64,000 nucleotides of DNA, taken from NCBI GenBank assembly GCA_964411985.1, contig CAYPNF010000034.1, forward strand, positions 1 through 64,000. Reading direction: 5' to 3'. This document shows positions 1-9,135 of the stretch, one piece after another (the stretch's first letter is position 1; each line of letters begins with the position of its first letter). Origin of the DNA: CAYPNF01 sp964411985. Its GTDB lineage: Bacteria > Verrucomicrobiota > Verrucomicrobiia > Limisphaerales > J093. Under the pieces are notes generated by a model. The model ran no database searches. It saw nothing but the letters and a program-made list of their open reading frames with translations, and was not told the origin of the DNA. A program made the position numbers and the translations under genes.

Positions 1-229
1 AATGCGACGCACTTCGCAAGGCAGTCGCCGAACTGCCCGAGGCGTCGAGGCAGGCGCTGAGGACGTCGCGAAGCGCGGTGTCGAGGTCGACGTGCCGCAT
101 GAGCGCATCCGAGATCTCCGACAGCACGAGGAGCTGCGTCGCCTGAAGGGAGCAGCGCTGCGCGAGCCCGGCGTTGGTGGCCACCTGGCGCTCGAGCTGG
201 CGGACGACGCGATGGAGGTGCTCTTCCAC
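1..229 (-). pseudogene. Fragment of a GAF-type sensor protein, runs off left edge
   Basis: The minus strand reads as coding sequence open to the window edge. It contains a coiled-coil-like stretch (HRVVRQLERQVATN) followed by LLVLSEISDALMRHVDLDTA and LRDVLSACLDASG. That pattern, a helix followed by the start of a GAF domain, is typical of sensor histidine kinases and diguanylate cyclases. The reading frame differs from the adjoining meaB fragment, and the two meet near position 229 with no start codon between them. It is therefore a piece of an unrelated gene joined to meaB by recombination or by an assembly error. It is more GC-rich than its neighbours. Only about 75 residues are visible, so the output domain is unknown. 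Confidence 0.5.
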
Positions 230-477
230 ACCCCAGGAACCCCGGCGATTCCGATTCGACGTGCTTTTCCAGGGTTTGGGAGGATGCGGTGCAGGCCCTC
301 TTGCGAAGCGTTTTCATGCCGGGAGGAACGGCTCTCCACCAGCGTGAGGGCACGCGCCAGCATCACCCGATCCCCCGCCAGGATCCCCGCCACATAGTCC
401 TCCACAGTGAGAGAATGAGAACGCCGTCCTGGCCGGGGTCCCTCGCTGTGTCCGTTATGGGTCGGTTCGTTCTGCAT
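229..477 (-). CDS. meaB: Methylmalonyl-CoA mutase-associated GTPase MeaB (ArgK family), N-terminal fragment
   Basis: MeaB is a SIMIBI-class P-loop GTPase that loads and protects adenosylcobalamin in methylmalonyl-CoA mutase. The visible 83 residues carry the family's N-terminal signature: DYVAGILAGDRVMLARALTL followed by VESRSS, then EGLHRILP and RRIGIAGVPGV, which leads into Walker A. Where GVGKST is expected the sequence reads GVWKST, and after that the frame no longer resembles a GTPase. The rest of the roughly 320-residue protein is missing. The start is the ATG at 475-477. It lies 60 bases downstream of mutB on the same strand, the usual operon position, which supports the identification. 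Confidence 0.75.
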
Positions 478-537
478 GCAAGCGGACTGGTAGGCTGGGG
501 CTCGGTGGGAGCCTCAGCCTGTCCGAAGTGGCTTTGA

Positions 538-2715
538 TTAGCCGAGCCGTTGGTTCAGTTGGCTTAGAATTTCACGAGCCGCCTCGGGTATGAAAGTTCC
601 CGGACCGAAGACGGCTGCGGCGCCGTTGGATTTCAGGAAAGGATAGTCCTGGGCGGGGATGACCCCTCCCACGATGACCATGATGTCCTCTCGACCGAGC
701 TTCTTGAGCTCGTCGCGCAGGGACACGAGCAACGTCTTGTGGCCTCCCGCCAGGGAACTGATACCCACCACATGAACGTCGTTTTCAGTGGCCATCCGCG
801 CCGTTTCCTCCGGCTGTTGGAATAAAGGACCGATATCGACGTCAAACCCGAGGTCTGCGTAAGCGGTGGCGACGACCTTAGCTCCCCGGTCGTGGCCGTC
901 CTGCCCCATTTTGGCGACCAGAATACGGGGACGACGACCATGTTTCTTGGCAAAGTCGTCGGTCAGTTGGTGGACCTGCTGGATTTGCGGGTCTTTGCCG
1001 AACTCAGCTTGGTAGACGCCAGGCATAGAACGTATGATAGCCTTGTGCCGATCGTAGACTTTTTCAAGTGCTTGGGAGATCTCACCTAAGGAAGCCCGCA
1101 GGCGTGCTGCCTCGACCGCGAGGGCGAGCAGGTTGCCTTCGCCCGAGGATGCGGCCTGGGTGAGAGCTGTCAGCGCGGCTTCCACCTTTGCATTGTCACG
1201 GCTGGACCGAAGGGTCTGGAGGCGTTTGATCTGCGAATCGCGGACCTCCGAGTTGTTGACCTCGAGCACGGGGAGCAGTTCCTGTTTTTCAAGCCGGTGA
1301 AGATTGACGCCGATGATCGATTCCCGTCCGGAATCGATGTGGGCCTGTCGCCGTGCCGCCGCTTCTTCGATGCGAAGTTTGGGAAGACCCGTTTCAATCG
1401 CCTTTGCCATGCCGCCAAGGGCTTCCACTTCCTGGATGTGGGCCCAGGCGCGTCGCATGATGGCATCGGTCAGTGCCTCGACATAGAAGGAACCCGCCCA
1501 CGGGTCGATGACTTTGCAGAGACCCGTTTCTTCCTGGAGCAGGAGTTGCGTGTTGCGTGCGATCCGGGCGGAGAAATCGGTCGGGAGCGCGATGGCCTCA
1601 TCAAGGGAATTGGTATGCAGCGACTGGGTGTGGCCCAGGGCCGCTGCCATGGCTTCGATGCAGGTGCGGGCCACGTTGTTGTAGGGGTCCTGTTCGGTCA
1701 AGCTCCATCCGGAAGTCTGGGAGTGGGTCCGGAGGGCCATGGATTTCGGGTTCTTCGGGTTGAACTGTTTGATGAGTTTGGCCCAAAGAGCGCGCGCGGC
1801 CCGCATTTTGGCCACTTCCATAAAGAAGTTCTTGCCTTGTGCCCAGAAGAAGGAGAGTCGGGGGGCAAAAGCATCAATGTCGATCCCCGCCTTGATACCC
1901 GTGCGTACGTACTCGATCCCGTCCGCCAGGGTGTACGCCATTTCAAGATCCGCCGTCGCTCCCGCCTCCTGCATATGGTAACCCGATATGGAGATCGAGT
2001 TGAACTTCGGCATGTGCTGGGTGGTGAAAGAAAAGATGTCCGCGATGATGCGCATGGAGGGAACGGGTGGGTAAATATAGGTGTTGCGCACCATGTATTC
2101 CTTCAAGATGTCATTCTGGATCGTTCCGGAGAGTTGCTCCATTTTGACGCCCTGCTCCTCGGCAGCAACGATGTAGAATGCTAGAATCGGCAACACCGCC
2201 CCGTTCATCGTCATCGAAACCGAGATGCGGTCCAGGGGGATCCCGTCAAACAGGATCTTCATGTCGAGAATCGAATCGACTGCCACCCCGGCTTTTCCTA
2301 CGTCGGCGAAGGCCCGCGCATGATCGGAGTCGTAGCCGCGATGGGTGGGAAGATCGAACGCCACCGAGAGACCTTGCTGTCCAGCTGCGATGTTGCGCCG
2401 ATAGAAAGCGTTACTTTCTTCAGCTGTCGAGAAGCCCGCGTATTGTCGGACGGTCCAAGGTTTGGTGACGTACATGGAGCCATAGGGCCCGCGCACGAAC
2501 GGAGCCAGTCCTGGCATGGTTCCCAGGTGCTCGCAGCCCTGGAGATCCTGCGCGGTGTACAGGGGCTTGACCTCGATAGCCTCAAGGGTTTTCCAGATCC
2601 ACTCGTCCAGGGATTTTCCGGTCTCGGACTCGAATCGGGCCCGCCATTGGTCAAAAGTGACCGGAGCAGGTGTGGAGTCGAGGTTGATCTGCGTGAAGTC
2701 GGGGAGCTTATTCAT
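538..2715 (-). CDS. mutB: Methylmalonyl-CoA mutase, large (catalytic, B12-binding) subunit
   Basis: This subunit catalyses the reversible adenosylcobalamin-dependent rearrangement of succinyl-CoA and (R)-methylmalonyl-CoA in propionate metabolism. It has 725 residues, close to the usual length of about 720. An N-terminal TIM-barrel CoA-binding domain is seen (VRQYAGFSTAEESNAFYRRN, then AFDLPTHRGYDSDH). A C-terminal cobalamin domain follows, with the base-off motif DGHDRG near residue 605 and the downstream GGVIPAQDY loop. The start codon lies inside the last codons of mutA (8-base overlap), indicating translational coupling. The reading direction is carboxyltransferase, mutA, mutB, meaB. Nothing is missing from the active-site regions I can recognise. 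Confidence 0.97.
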   Translation of the reverse strand: MNKLPDFTQINLDSTPAPVTFDQWRARFESETGKSLDEWIWKTLEAIEVKPLYTAQDLQGCEHLGTMPGLAPFVRGPYGSMYVTKPWTVRQYAGFSTAEESNAFYRRNIAAGQQGLSVAFDLPTHRGYDSDHARAFADVGKAGVAVDSILDMKILFDGIPLDRISVSMTMNGAVLPILAFYIVAAEEQGVKMEQLSGTIQNDILKEYMVRNTYIYPPVPSMRIIADIFSFTTQHMPKFNSISISGYHMQEAGATADLEMAYTLADGIEYVRTGIKAGIDIDAFAPRLSFFWAQGKNFFMEVAKMRAARALWAKLIKQFNPKNPKSMALRTHSQTSGWSLTEQDPYNNVARTCIEAMAAALGHTQSLHTNSLDEAIALPTDFSARIARNTQLLLQEETGLCKVIDPWAGSFYVEALTDAIMRRAWAHIQEVEALGGMAKAIETGLPKLRIEEAAARRQAHIDSGRESIIGVNLHRLEKQELLPVLEVNNSEVRDSQIKRLQTLRSSRDNAKVEAALTALTQAASSGEGNLLALAVEAARLRASLGEISQALEKVYDRHKAIIRSMPGVYQAEFGKDPQIQQVHQLTDDFAKKHGRRPRILVAKMGQDGHDRGAKVVATAYADLGFDVDIGPLFQQPEETARMATENDVHVVGISSLAGGHKTLLVSLRDELKKLGREDIMVIVGGVIPAQDYPFLKSNGAAAVFGPGTFIPEAAREILSQLNQRLG

Positions 2716-4882
2716 GGATGATTCCCAGCTGAGTGTGGAACTTCTTCAAAACTTCGTAAACGTTCGCGCGGATATGAATGAATTCCGCGATACCCGCCTG
2801 TTTGTGCGCTTCCAGCTGGTCTTGGGGATACCCGGCAAGGACGAGTAAGGCGTTTCCGTTCTGTTTTCGTAGCTGCTGAGCTAGCGCGGGGACCAGTGCC
2901 GGATAAGTATCGTCGGTCGAGCAGATGACCGCTATGGACGCGCTGGATTTCCCGAAGGCTTCGGCCGCTTCCTCCGGTGTGTTAAAGCCTTTTGGGGAGC
3001 TGACCTCGTAGCCGCCTACGGCAAAAAAGCCGCGGCTGAAATCGGCCCTCGCCTTGTGTTGGGCCAGCGGCCCCATGTTGCAGAGAAACACTTTGGGTCG
3101 GCTCTTGCCCGAGGAGATGTGCTGGTCCATGGCAGACCGTAGGGATTCAATGGCGGCAGCCGCGCGGGTGATGCACACAGGAGTGGCCGTGGCGGCGGCT
3201 GCGTCCCGAATGCGGATCGACCGGGTGATTTCGCCCAACGTCGCACCCGCGAGCACTGCATCAGCGCAAACATCCAACAGCCCGGCTGCGGGTGGCGTGA
3301 CAATGCCCTCCAGCCTCGAAAGCACGAGGCGGTTTTCTCTATCCTCCAACGAGGTGCGGTGGGACGAGACCTGTTGGACCCGGCGACGTAGAAACGCCGC
3401 GTTGTCCATGGGTGCCTTGGTGAGGGCCTTTTCTTTGACGTTGGCGTATTGGTTGATTCCCACCACCGAATCGCGCCGACGCATCACGTTCTTGATCTTC
3501 TCCTCGGCCACAGCCGCTACGGCTTTCTGCGGGTTCCCTTGTTTCATGGATGCGGCCATCCCGCCTGCCTTCTCAATCTCCTGGAAAAGAGCCCAGGCTT
3601 TTTGAGCCAACTCCGCCGTCAGGTTCTCGACATACCATGATCCGCCCGCTGGATCGATGACGTGATCTAGATAACACTCCTTTTGGAGCACAAGCTGTGT
3701 ATTCCTGGCTACCCGCTGACTCAGTTCGTCGGGGTGCCCGATGACCTCATCGAACGCGCCCACTTGAAGGCTGTCGCAGGATCCAAGCACTGCGGCAAAA
3801 GCCTCCACCGTCGCGCGCAGCATGTTGTTGTGCGGATCATATGTGGTCTTGTTCCAGTGCGAGGTCCGCACGTGCAGGGAGAGTTTCTGGGAAGCCTCGT
3901 TTCCGCCAGAGGCGGAGATGACCCTGGACCAGAGCAACCGCAAAGCGCGCAGCTTGGCGATCTCCGTGAAGAAGGTGGAACTGACAGTGAGGGCAAATCT
4001 CAGGCGAGGGGCAACGACATCCAGTTCCATGCCTTTTTGGGTGAGCACCCTCAGATACTCCACCGCGGTTGCCAACGAGTAAGCCAGTTCCTGCACCGCG
4101 TTCGCTCCGGCCTCGTGCCAAGGCCTGCTGTGAACACAGATCGTCTGCAGCTGAGGCGCGTTCTGAGCAGCCCAGCGGGTGAGGGTTTCCATCTCCGCGT
4201 AAGCGGCCTCCAGCGACTGGGGGAGCTTCCCTTCGTGTGCCAAGATCCCAAGGGGATCCATTTCGATGCATCCTCGGAGGCTCGCGGCCGTCTTCCGTTT
4301 CTTCTTCAGGAGCGCCACCAAGAGAGCGGCGAAGGGCAGGGCAGAAGCGCCGGAACGAACGAAAAGAGGCGTCTTCTCAAGTTCGATCCCCTCCAAGGCC
4401 TTTTCCAGATCTTCCAAGGTGGCAATGGAGAGCCCACCGCATCCGACCTCCGAAGGGATGGCGCTGTCGGGATCTGCCCCGTTCCGTGTGGCCTTGTCCA
4501 AGACTACGTTCAGGGCGGTGGCACCACGAGAGAGAGCCGCGCGAGCCTCACCATTGAAATCGGCTGGAGCCGGTTGGGCGATCTCTTGCGACACAAGCCA
4601 TGGCTGCGCGTAATAGCCGGAGGCTTTCGATCCACGCACGAAGGGCGCAAAACCAGGAAAGGAGTGCATGTGCGCCGCCTTCGACGAATCGTCTCCCGTG
4701 TAGATCGGTCGCAACGTGATTCCCTCGTAAGTGGAGGTGAACATTCGCTTGTCGAAGGGAGCGCCTTTTAGTTCGGCTTCGACCAACTTCCGCCAATCCT
4801 CATAGCGGACTGGGGGGAATTCATCCAGCAACCGGCCGGAGTAGGGCGCTGCTGGCTGGCTTGGTGGGGTGGGATTGCTCAT
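2708..4882 (-). CDS. mutA: Methylmalonyl-CoA mutase, small subunit
   Basis: This is the 724-residue non-catalytic partner of the heterodimeric mutase. It shares the two-domain layout of MutB: a barrel domain (FVRGSKASGYYAQPW, then RNTQLVLQKE and DPAGGSWYVE) and a C-terminal flavodoxin-like domain. The C-terminal domain lacks the B12-ligating DxHxxG motif and reads MGPLAQHKARADF instead. That loss is the family hallmark of the small subunit and leaves MutB as the only cobalamin carrier. It overlaps mutB by 8 bases and is preceded by a 27-base gap from the carboxyltransferase gene. The three genes very probably share one transcript. Confidence 0.95.
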   Translation of the reverse strand: MSNPTPPSQPAAPYSGRLLDEFPPVRYEDWRKLVEAELKGAPFDKRMFTSTYEGITLRPIYTGDDSSKAAHMHSFPGFAPFVRGSKASGYYAQPWLVSQEIAQPAPADFNGEARAALSRGATALNVVLDKATRNGADPDSAIPSEVGCGGLSIATLEDLEKALEGIELEKTPLFVRSGASALPFAALLVALLKKKRKTAASLRGCIEMDPLGILAHEGKLPQSLEAAYAEMETLTRWAAQNAPQLQTICVHSRPWHEAGANAVQELAYSLATAVEYLRVLTQKGMELDVVAPRLRFALTVSSTFFTEIAKLRALRLLWSRVISASGGNEASQKLSLHVRTSHWNKTTYDPHNNMLRATVEAFAAVLGSCDSLQVGAFDEVIGHPDELSQRVARNTQLVLQKECYLDHVIDPAGGSWYVENLTAELAQKAWALFQEIEKAGGMAASMKQGNPQKAVAAVAEEKIKNVMRRRDSVVGINQYANVKEKALTKAPMDNAAFLRRRVQQVSSHRTSLEDRENRLVLSRLEGIVTPPAAGLLDVCADAVLAGATLGEITRSIRIRDAAAATATPVCITRAAAAIESLRSAMDQHISSGKSRPKVFLCNMGPLAQHKARADFSRGFFAVGGYEVSSPKGFNTPEEAAEAFGKSSASIAVICSTDDTYPALVPALAQQLRKQNGNALLVLAGYPQDQLEAHKQAGIAEFIHIRANVYEVLKKFHTQLGIIHE

Positions 4883-4909
4883 AAAGGTAAGGAATACGGG
4901 CGACTCTGC

Positions 4910-6424
4910 TTAGCCTTCGAGGGTCTCGACCGTGACCTCATGTCGTTTGCCGTTCACGGTGAGGAACATGGTTTTTGCCCCGTTCGATCTGGCCGAAGGG
5001 ACTGCCACTGCGGGTGCTGCTGGCCTGGGGGTTGGCGTGGCAGTGGGGACTTGAGCGGCCGGTGCCGGGCTCGGTGCGGGGGCCTTGGGCTTGAGAAGCG
5101 CTTCAACCTGCTGGGGGAACATTGCGAAAAGGACGGCTGTCTCCTCGTCCGCCGGTAAACCCTTCTCAAGGCATTGCTGTTTGATCTTCTCCATGCCTGG
5201 CTCGAGGAGGTCTGCAGGTCGCTCGGTAACCGTCTTCTTGCCGGTCTGTTTTTCCACCTCCGCCAGCACCGAGGGATTGATGGGGCCGGGGGTGCGTCCG
5301 TACTTGCCAAGGGCGATGTCCATTGCGGGTTGGCAGATGACCTTCCAGCGGCCGAACTTGACGTTCATCATGGCTTGCGTCCCGACGATCTGCGAGGTGG
5401 GGGTGACCAAGGGGATCCACCCAAGCGCCTCACGCACGACTGGGATCTCCCTCACCACTTCGTCAAAACGTTCGGACATGCCCTGTTCCTTGAGTTGGGT
5501 ACGGAAGTTGGACAACATCCCTCCGGGCACCTGGTAGATCAGGATATCGCTGTCGACCCGCTCGTTGGCCGGGCTGGTGAACTTGTTCAACTGTGCATAG
5601 ACACCGGTGAAATATTGCCTCAGCTCAACCAGTTTGGCGGTATCGAAGCTGGGACAACGTTCATTGCCCTCCAGCATCGCCAACATACGCTGGGTGTCCG
5701 GTTGTGCCGTTCCGTTCGCGAAAGGTACGATGGAAGTCTCCACCGCCTCGATACCGGCGTCGATGGCGGCCAGGTAGCTCGAAGCACCCAGTCCCGCTGT
5801 GTCGTGCGTGTGAAGCGTGATCGGCAGACCCACTTTCCGTTTCAACTCGGACACCAGCCGATGGGCGATCTGTGGCTGGATGATGCCGGACATGTCCTTG
5901 ATTCCCAGAGAATCACACCCCAGTTTCTCCAAATCCATCCCCAGTTGGACAAAGCTCTCAATGGTGTGGACCGGACTGATGGTGAAGCAGATCTCGCCAC
6001 GAGCGTGTTTTCCGCAGGCCTTGACCGCTTTGATGGCGGTCTGCAGGTTGCGGATATCATTCAGGGCGTCGAACACGCGGAAGATGTCCATTCCGGCAGC
6101 GGCGCTGCAACGGACAAACGCCTCGACCACGTCATCGGGAAAACTGGTGTATTGAACAATGTTCTGTCCGCGCAGCAGCATGATGTGGGGCGTCTTGGGC
6201 GCCACTTTCTTGAGGGTACGCAACCTTTCGAATGGATTCTCGTTCAGGTATCTCAGGCAGGAATCGATGGTGGCTCCGCCCCACGTCTCCAGACCATGGA
6301 AACCCATGCCGTCCAGGATCGGAGCTGCCGGGAGCATCTGCTCCGTGCTCATGCGGGTCGCCGCCATGGACTGCTGTCCGTCCCGCAGAACGGTATTATT
6401 GAATAAGACTTTGTTCGCGCTCAC
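4910..6424 (-). CDS. Carboxyltransferase subunit (transcarboxylase 5S / oxaloacetate decarboxylase alpha / PycB family)
   Basis: This 504-residue protein is an HMGL-like TIM barrel with the metal-binding and CO2-transfer motifs of biotin-dependent carboxyltransferases: TVLRDGQQSMAATR near the N-terminus, FRVFDALNDIRN, GIKDMSG with the catalytic Lys, and LHTHDTAGLG with the metal-binding His pair. The conserved PYC_OADA domain follows. A Pro/Ala-rich linker and TVNGKRHEVTVETLEG close the protein. In relatives with a covalent biotinyl domain the sequence continues through an AMKM motif. Here translation stops first, so the biotin carrier must be a separate protein. Position upstream of mutA/mutB suggests transfer of carboxyl groups between oxaloacetate or pyruvate and the methylmalonyl-CoA pool. 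The exact substrate cannot be read. Confidence 0.88.
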   Translation of the reverse strand: MSANKVLFNNTVLRDGQQSMAATRMSTEQMLPAAPILDGMGFHGLETWGGATIDSCLRYLNENPFERLRTLKKVAPKTPHIMLLRGQNIVQYTSFPDDVVEAFVRCSAAAGMDIFRVFDALNDIRNLQTAIKAVKACGKHARGEICFTISPVHTIESFVQLGMDLEKLGCDSLGIKDMSGIIQPQIAHRLVSELKRKVGLPITLHTHDTAGLGASSYLAAIDAGIEAVETSIVPFANGTAQPDTQRMLAMLEGNERCPSFDTAKLVELRQYFTGVYAQLNKFTSPANERVDSDILIYQVPGGMLSNFRTQLKEQGMSERFDEVVREIPVVREALGWIPLVTPTSQIVGTQAMMNVKFGRWKVICQPAMDIALGKYGRTPGPINPSVLAEVEKQTGKKTVTERPADLLEPGMEKIKQQCLEKGLPADEETAVLFAMFPQQVEALLKPKAPAPSPAPAAQVPTATPTPRPAAPAVAVPSARSNGAKTMFLTVNGKRHEVTVETLEG

Positions 6425-7029
6425 AATTTCAGACGATCCAATTCAGGTTCAATCGGGCTAGGCTGCCTTGCGCCGGTTTATGGTAAACAGTCGCTGCCGG
6501 ACGAAGAGGCAGCGGCCGAGGCGCCGAGTACTGAGCCCGGGTTAAAACTACCATGAGCAGACAGGCGGCCCAACATTTTTTTAGCTTTTGCTGATCCGAT
6601 CTATAAATTAAGTATTTTAATAGGTTGGCTATAAAGTTCACCTATCTTGCGTGAGGCCAATTACTTCAATTACTTACGAGCAGATGGTCTGCTCGTCTCG
6701 ATTGCGACAGCTTATGTGTGTAAATGTCGTGTAGTAAACGCATTATGAATACCTGACACTGTGGATTAGCTCCACTGAAAAGATACCAATTTCCGGAGGG
6801 TGGCCGACGCAGTGATGAGCCCAATAGGGGATAGCCAGAACCATTTTCGATGTTGACGACCGTTCTTCGACCGTCGTTTTCGATGGACTGGTTTACTCAA
6901 GGTGGGTGGGGATTTGGGTCGGCTGATGGCATCGATTGCGAGTAGCCCGATTCCTCCCGACCCTGGCCGTTCCGGTTGGGTCCGGTTCGGCTTGTCATTC
7001 CTCAGCGGAGACCTAGACTCGCCCGCCGC
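6425..7029. other. Divergent intergenic region, no gene
   Basis: This 605-base gap separates the mutA/mutB operon (leftward) from the helicase gene (rightward). Positions 6565-6660 are strikingly AT-rich for this genome and probably hold the promoter of the leftward operon. I looked for a cobalamin riboswitch on the minus strand, as expected for a B12-enzyme operon, and found no convincing B12 box. Apart from the hairpin listed separately nothing else is clear. Confidence 0.5.
6676..6696. repeat. Perfect 9-bp inverted repeat, possible operator or hairpin
   Basis: ACGAGCAGA-TGG-TCTGCTCGT forms a perfect 9-bp stem with a 3-base loop. It lies about 250 bases upstream of the carboxyltransferase start and 330 upstream of the helicase start. 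No T-run follows on either strand, which argues against an intrinsic terminator and leaves a repressor site as the simplest guess. Confidence 0.4.
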
Positions 7030-9066
7030 ATGGTGAACCTTGGGTCGCTCAATCCGCAACAGCGTCAGGCCGTGGAGACAACGCACGGTCCGGTCCTGAT
7101 TCTTGCAGGTGCTGGGACCGGCAAGACGAAGGTGATCACGACTCGGATCGCTTACCTGCTGCAGAAAGGCGTGCCTCCGGGCAACATCCTGGCGGTGACA
7201 TTCACCAACAAGGCTGCCCGGGAGATGCAGGAAAGGGTAAGCACGCTTCTACCCAAGGCCGCCCGGGCGAAAGCCGCAGAGAAGCCTGAGCGGCCCACGC
7301 TTTGCACTTTTCACTCCTTGTGTGTGCGCATCCTGCGTCAGCACATCGAGAAACTAGGTTACAAGCGGAATTTCGTTATTTACGATGAGTCGGAACAGAT
7401 TGGCGCGATCAAGAAGATCTTGAGCCACGTTTCCGCCAAGGGGGAGAAGACGGACGCCCACGCGGTCTTGGCCATGGTCAGTCGGTTCAAGAATGGGGGG
7501 GCTCAGTCCGTGGCCTTCGCCGACCCGAGCCTCCGCGCCATGGCGGAGCATGTGCGCGCCCGCTACGAGTCAGCGTTACGCGCCTGCAACGCCGTGGATT
7601 TTGATGATCTGATCCTGCTCACGCTGCGAGTCTTCAGGGAGCACCCCGAAGCGCTGGAAGCCTGCCGGGCGAAGTACCAGTATGTCATGGTGGACGAGTA
7701 CCAGGACACGAACGCTGCCCAATTTCAGCTCGTTCATGCGCTTACCGAAGGGCATCGAAACCTCTGTGTGGTGGGAGACGATGACCAGAGCATCTATGGC
7801 TGGCGCGGGGCTGAGATCTCGAACTTGCTGGATATGGAGAAGCACTTTCCTGAGGTGAAAGTGGTGAAGCTCGAGCAGAATTATCGGTCCACTGCCACCA
7901 TTCTGAATGCGGCCAACGCCGTGATCCGGAACAACACGCGCCGGCGAGGGAAGCAGCTGTGGTCTCGGAAAGGGCAGGGGAACAAGATCGCCTTGTTCAG
8001 TTTTGAGAACGAGGAAGTGGAGGCTCAGACGATCGTGGAAGAGATCGAGTTTGTGCGGCAGGCCAAGCGGATCAAATGGGGGGATCAGGCCATCCTTTTC
8101 CGAACCAACATTCAGTCCCGCCCTATTGAAACCGCTTTGCGGAAAGCTGGGATTCGATATCACCTGGTGGGCGGGCAGAGTTTCTTTGATCGGCGCGAGG
8201 TTCGCGACTACATCGCCTACTTGAAGCTGTTCCTGAACCCGCACGACGATGTGTCTCTTTTGCGCGTGGCCAACGTTCCCCCTCGAGGTCTGAGTGACGC
8301 GACGATGGAGAAGTTGCTGGCGGCAAGCCAGGAGCGGACCTGTTCGGTCTTCGCTGTCATGAAGAACCCAGTCATTCAAGCCGGACTTCCAGGGAAGACT
8401 CGCGAGAATCTGGAGCTATTCCTCAGTTTGATTGAGAGCACCCGCCATCCACTGCACCAGCCGCCGTTGGGGGCTCGGCCTCTTCAGGCTTGGGCCGAAA
8501 CCTTCTTGAAGGCGACTGGGTATCTGGAGGACTTGCGCAAGTCGGAGAAAGACCGGGAAGTGGCCGAAAGTCGGGTACGCAACCTTCTGGACATGGCTGG
8601 GACGATGGATGACCACGAAGCGCAGGGGGGCCAGCTTGCCGATCGGTTGCAGGCCTTTTTGGAGGAGGTCACCCTGGATAACGACCGGGAGGAGGAGAAG
8701 GAAGTGGAGCGGGACGCGGTAACGTTGATTACCATGCATTCCTGCAAGGGACTTGAGTTTCCCCATGTCTACATTGTAGGGCTGGAGGACGGCCTTCTGC
8801 CCCATTCCCGCTCCAAGTTGGAGGGTACCCTGGATGAGGAACGACGATTGTTCTACGTGGCGATCACCAGGGCGATGGAGACGCTCTGCATCAGCTACTG
8901 CAACTCACGCAGAAAATACGGCCAGTTAACGCCCTGCCACCCTTCGCCCTTCCTGAAGGAGCTTCCTGACGAGTTGGTCGAGGATGCTGATTCACGCTCC
9001 AGCGAGCCCGTATCGGCCGAAGAGGGTAAGAATTGGTTCGACGCGATGCGCGCAGCCCTGGAGTGA
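7030..9066 (+). CDS. UvrD/Rep/PcrA-family superfamily 1 DNA helicase
   Basis: This is a 3'-5' DNA helicase of repair and replication restart, 678 residues from the chosen ATG. The motifs appear in order: Q motif LNPQQRQAVE, Walker A GAGTGKT near residue 30, motif Ia FTNKAA, Walker B VDEYQDTN, motif III GDDDQSIYGWRGA, motif IV LEQNYRST, motif V TMHSCKGLEF and motif VI YVAITRA. The C-terminus ends without the Tudor-like domain of PcrA, and the gapped lid (KAARAKAAEK) resembles Rep. The frame is open from a TTG at 6976, but the ATG at 7030 is preferred because homology begins directly after it. It is convergent with metH. Confidence 0.93.
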   Translation: MVNLGSLNPQQRQAVETTHGPVLILAGAGTGKTKVITTRIAYLLQKGVPPGNILAVTFTNKAAREMQERVSTLLPKAARAKAAEKPERPTLCTFHSLCVRILRQHIEKLGYKRNFVIYDESEQIGAIKKILSHVSAKGEKTDAHAVLAMVSRFKNGGAQSVAFADPSLRAMAEHVRARYESALRACNAVDFDDLILLTLRVFREHPEALEACRAKYQYVMVDEYQDTNAAQFQLVHALTEGHRNLCVVGDDDQSIYGWRGAEISNLLDMEKHFPEVKVVKLEQNYRSTATILNAANAVIRNNTRRRGKQLWSRKGQGNKIALFSFENEEVEAQTIVEEIEFVRQAKRIKWGDQAILFRTNIQSRPIETALRKAGIRYHLVGGQSFFDRREVRDYIAYLKLFLNPHDDVSLLRVANVPPRGLSDATMEKLLAASQERTCSVFAVMKNPVIQAGLPGKTRENLELFLSLIESTRHPLHQPPLGARPLQAWAETFLKATGYLEDLRKSEKDREVAESRVRNLLDMAGTMDDHEAQGGQLADRLQAFLEEVTLDNDREEEKEVERDAVTLITMHSCKGLEFPHVYIVGLEDGLLPHSRSKLEGTLDEERRLFYVAITRAMETLCISYCNSRRKYGQLTPCHPSPFLKELPDELVEDADSRSSEPVSAEEGKNWFDAMRAALE

Positions 9067-9092
9067 CGGCTTTAGCGAGGCCGACTTTCCAG

Positions 9093-9113
9093 GGATCCAC
9101 TCAGTGGAGATCC
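9093..9113. terminator. Possible bidirectional hairpin between convergent genes
   Basis: GGATCCACT-C-AGTGGAGATCC forms a short stem with a two-base bulge in the 69-base gap between the helicase stop and the metH stop. There is no clear T-run on either strand, so a terminator role is only suggested by position. Confidence 0.3.
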
Positions 9114-9135
9114 GGCAGGGGTACTTTCGAGGTGG

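Noticed and set aside
5174..6406. A 410-codon open frame on the plus strand
   Set aside because: It is antisense to the well-supported carboxyltransferase gene, has no domain-like sequence, and arises from high GC third positions. The same applies to the long frames at 1297-2184 and 3683-4771.
6425..7029. Cobalamin riboswitch upstream of the mutase operon
   Set aside because: No B12-box sequence or plausible long-range fold could be recognised on the minus strand.
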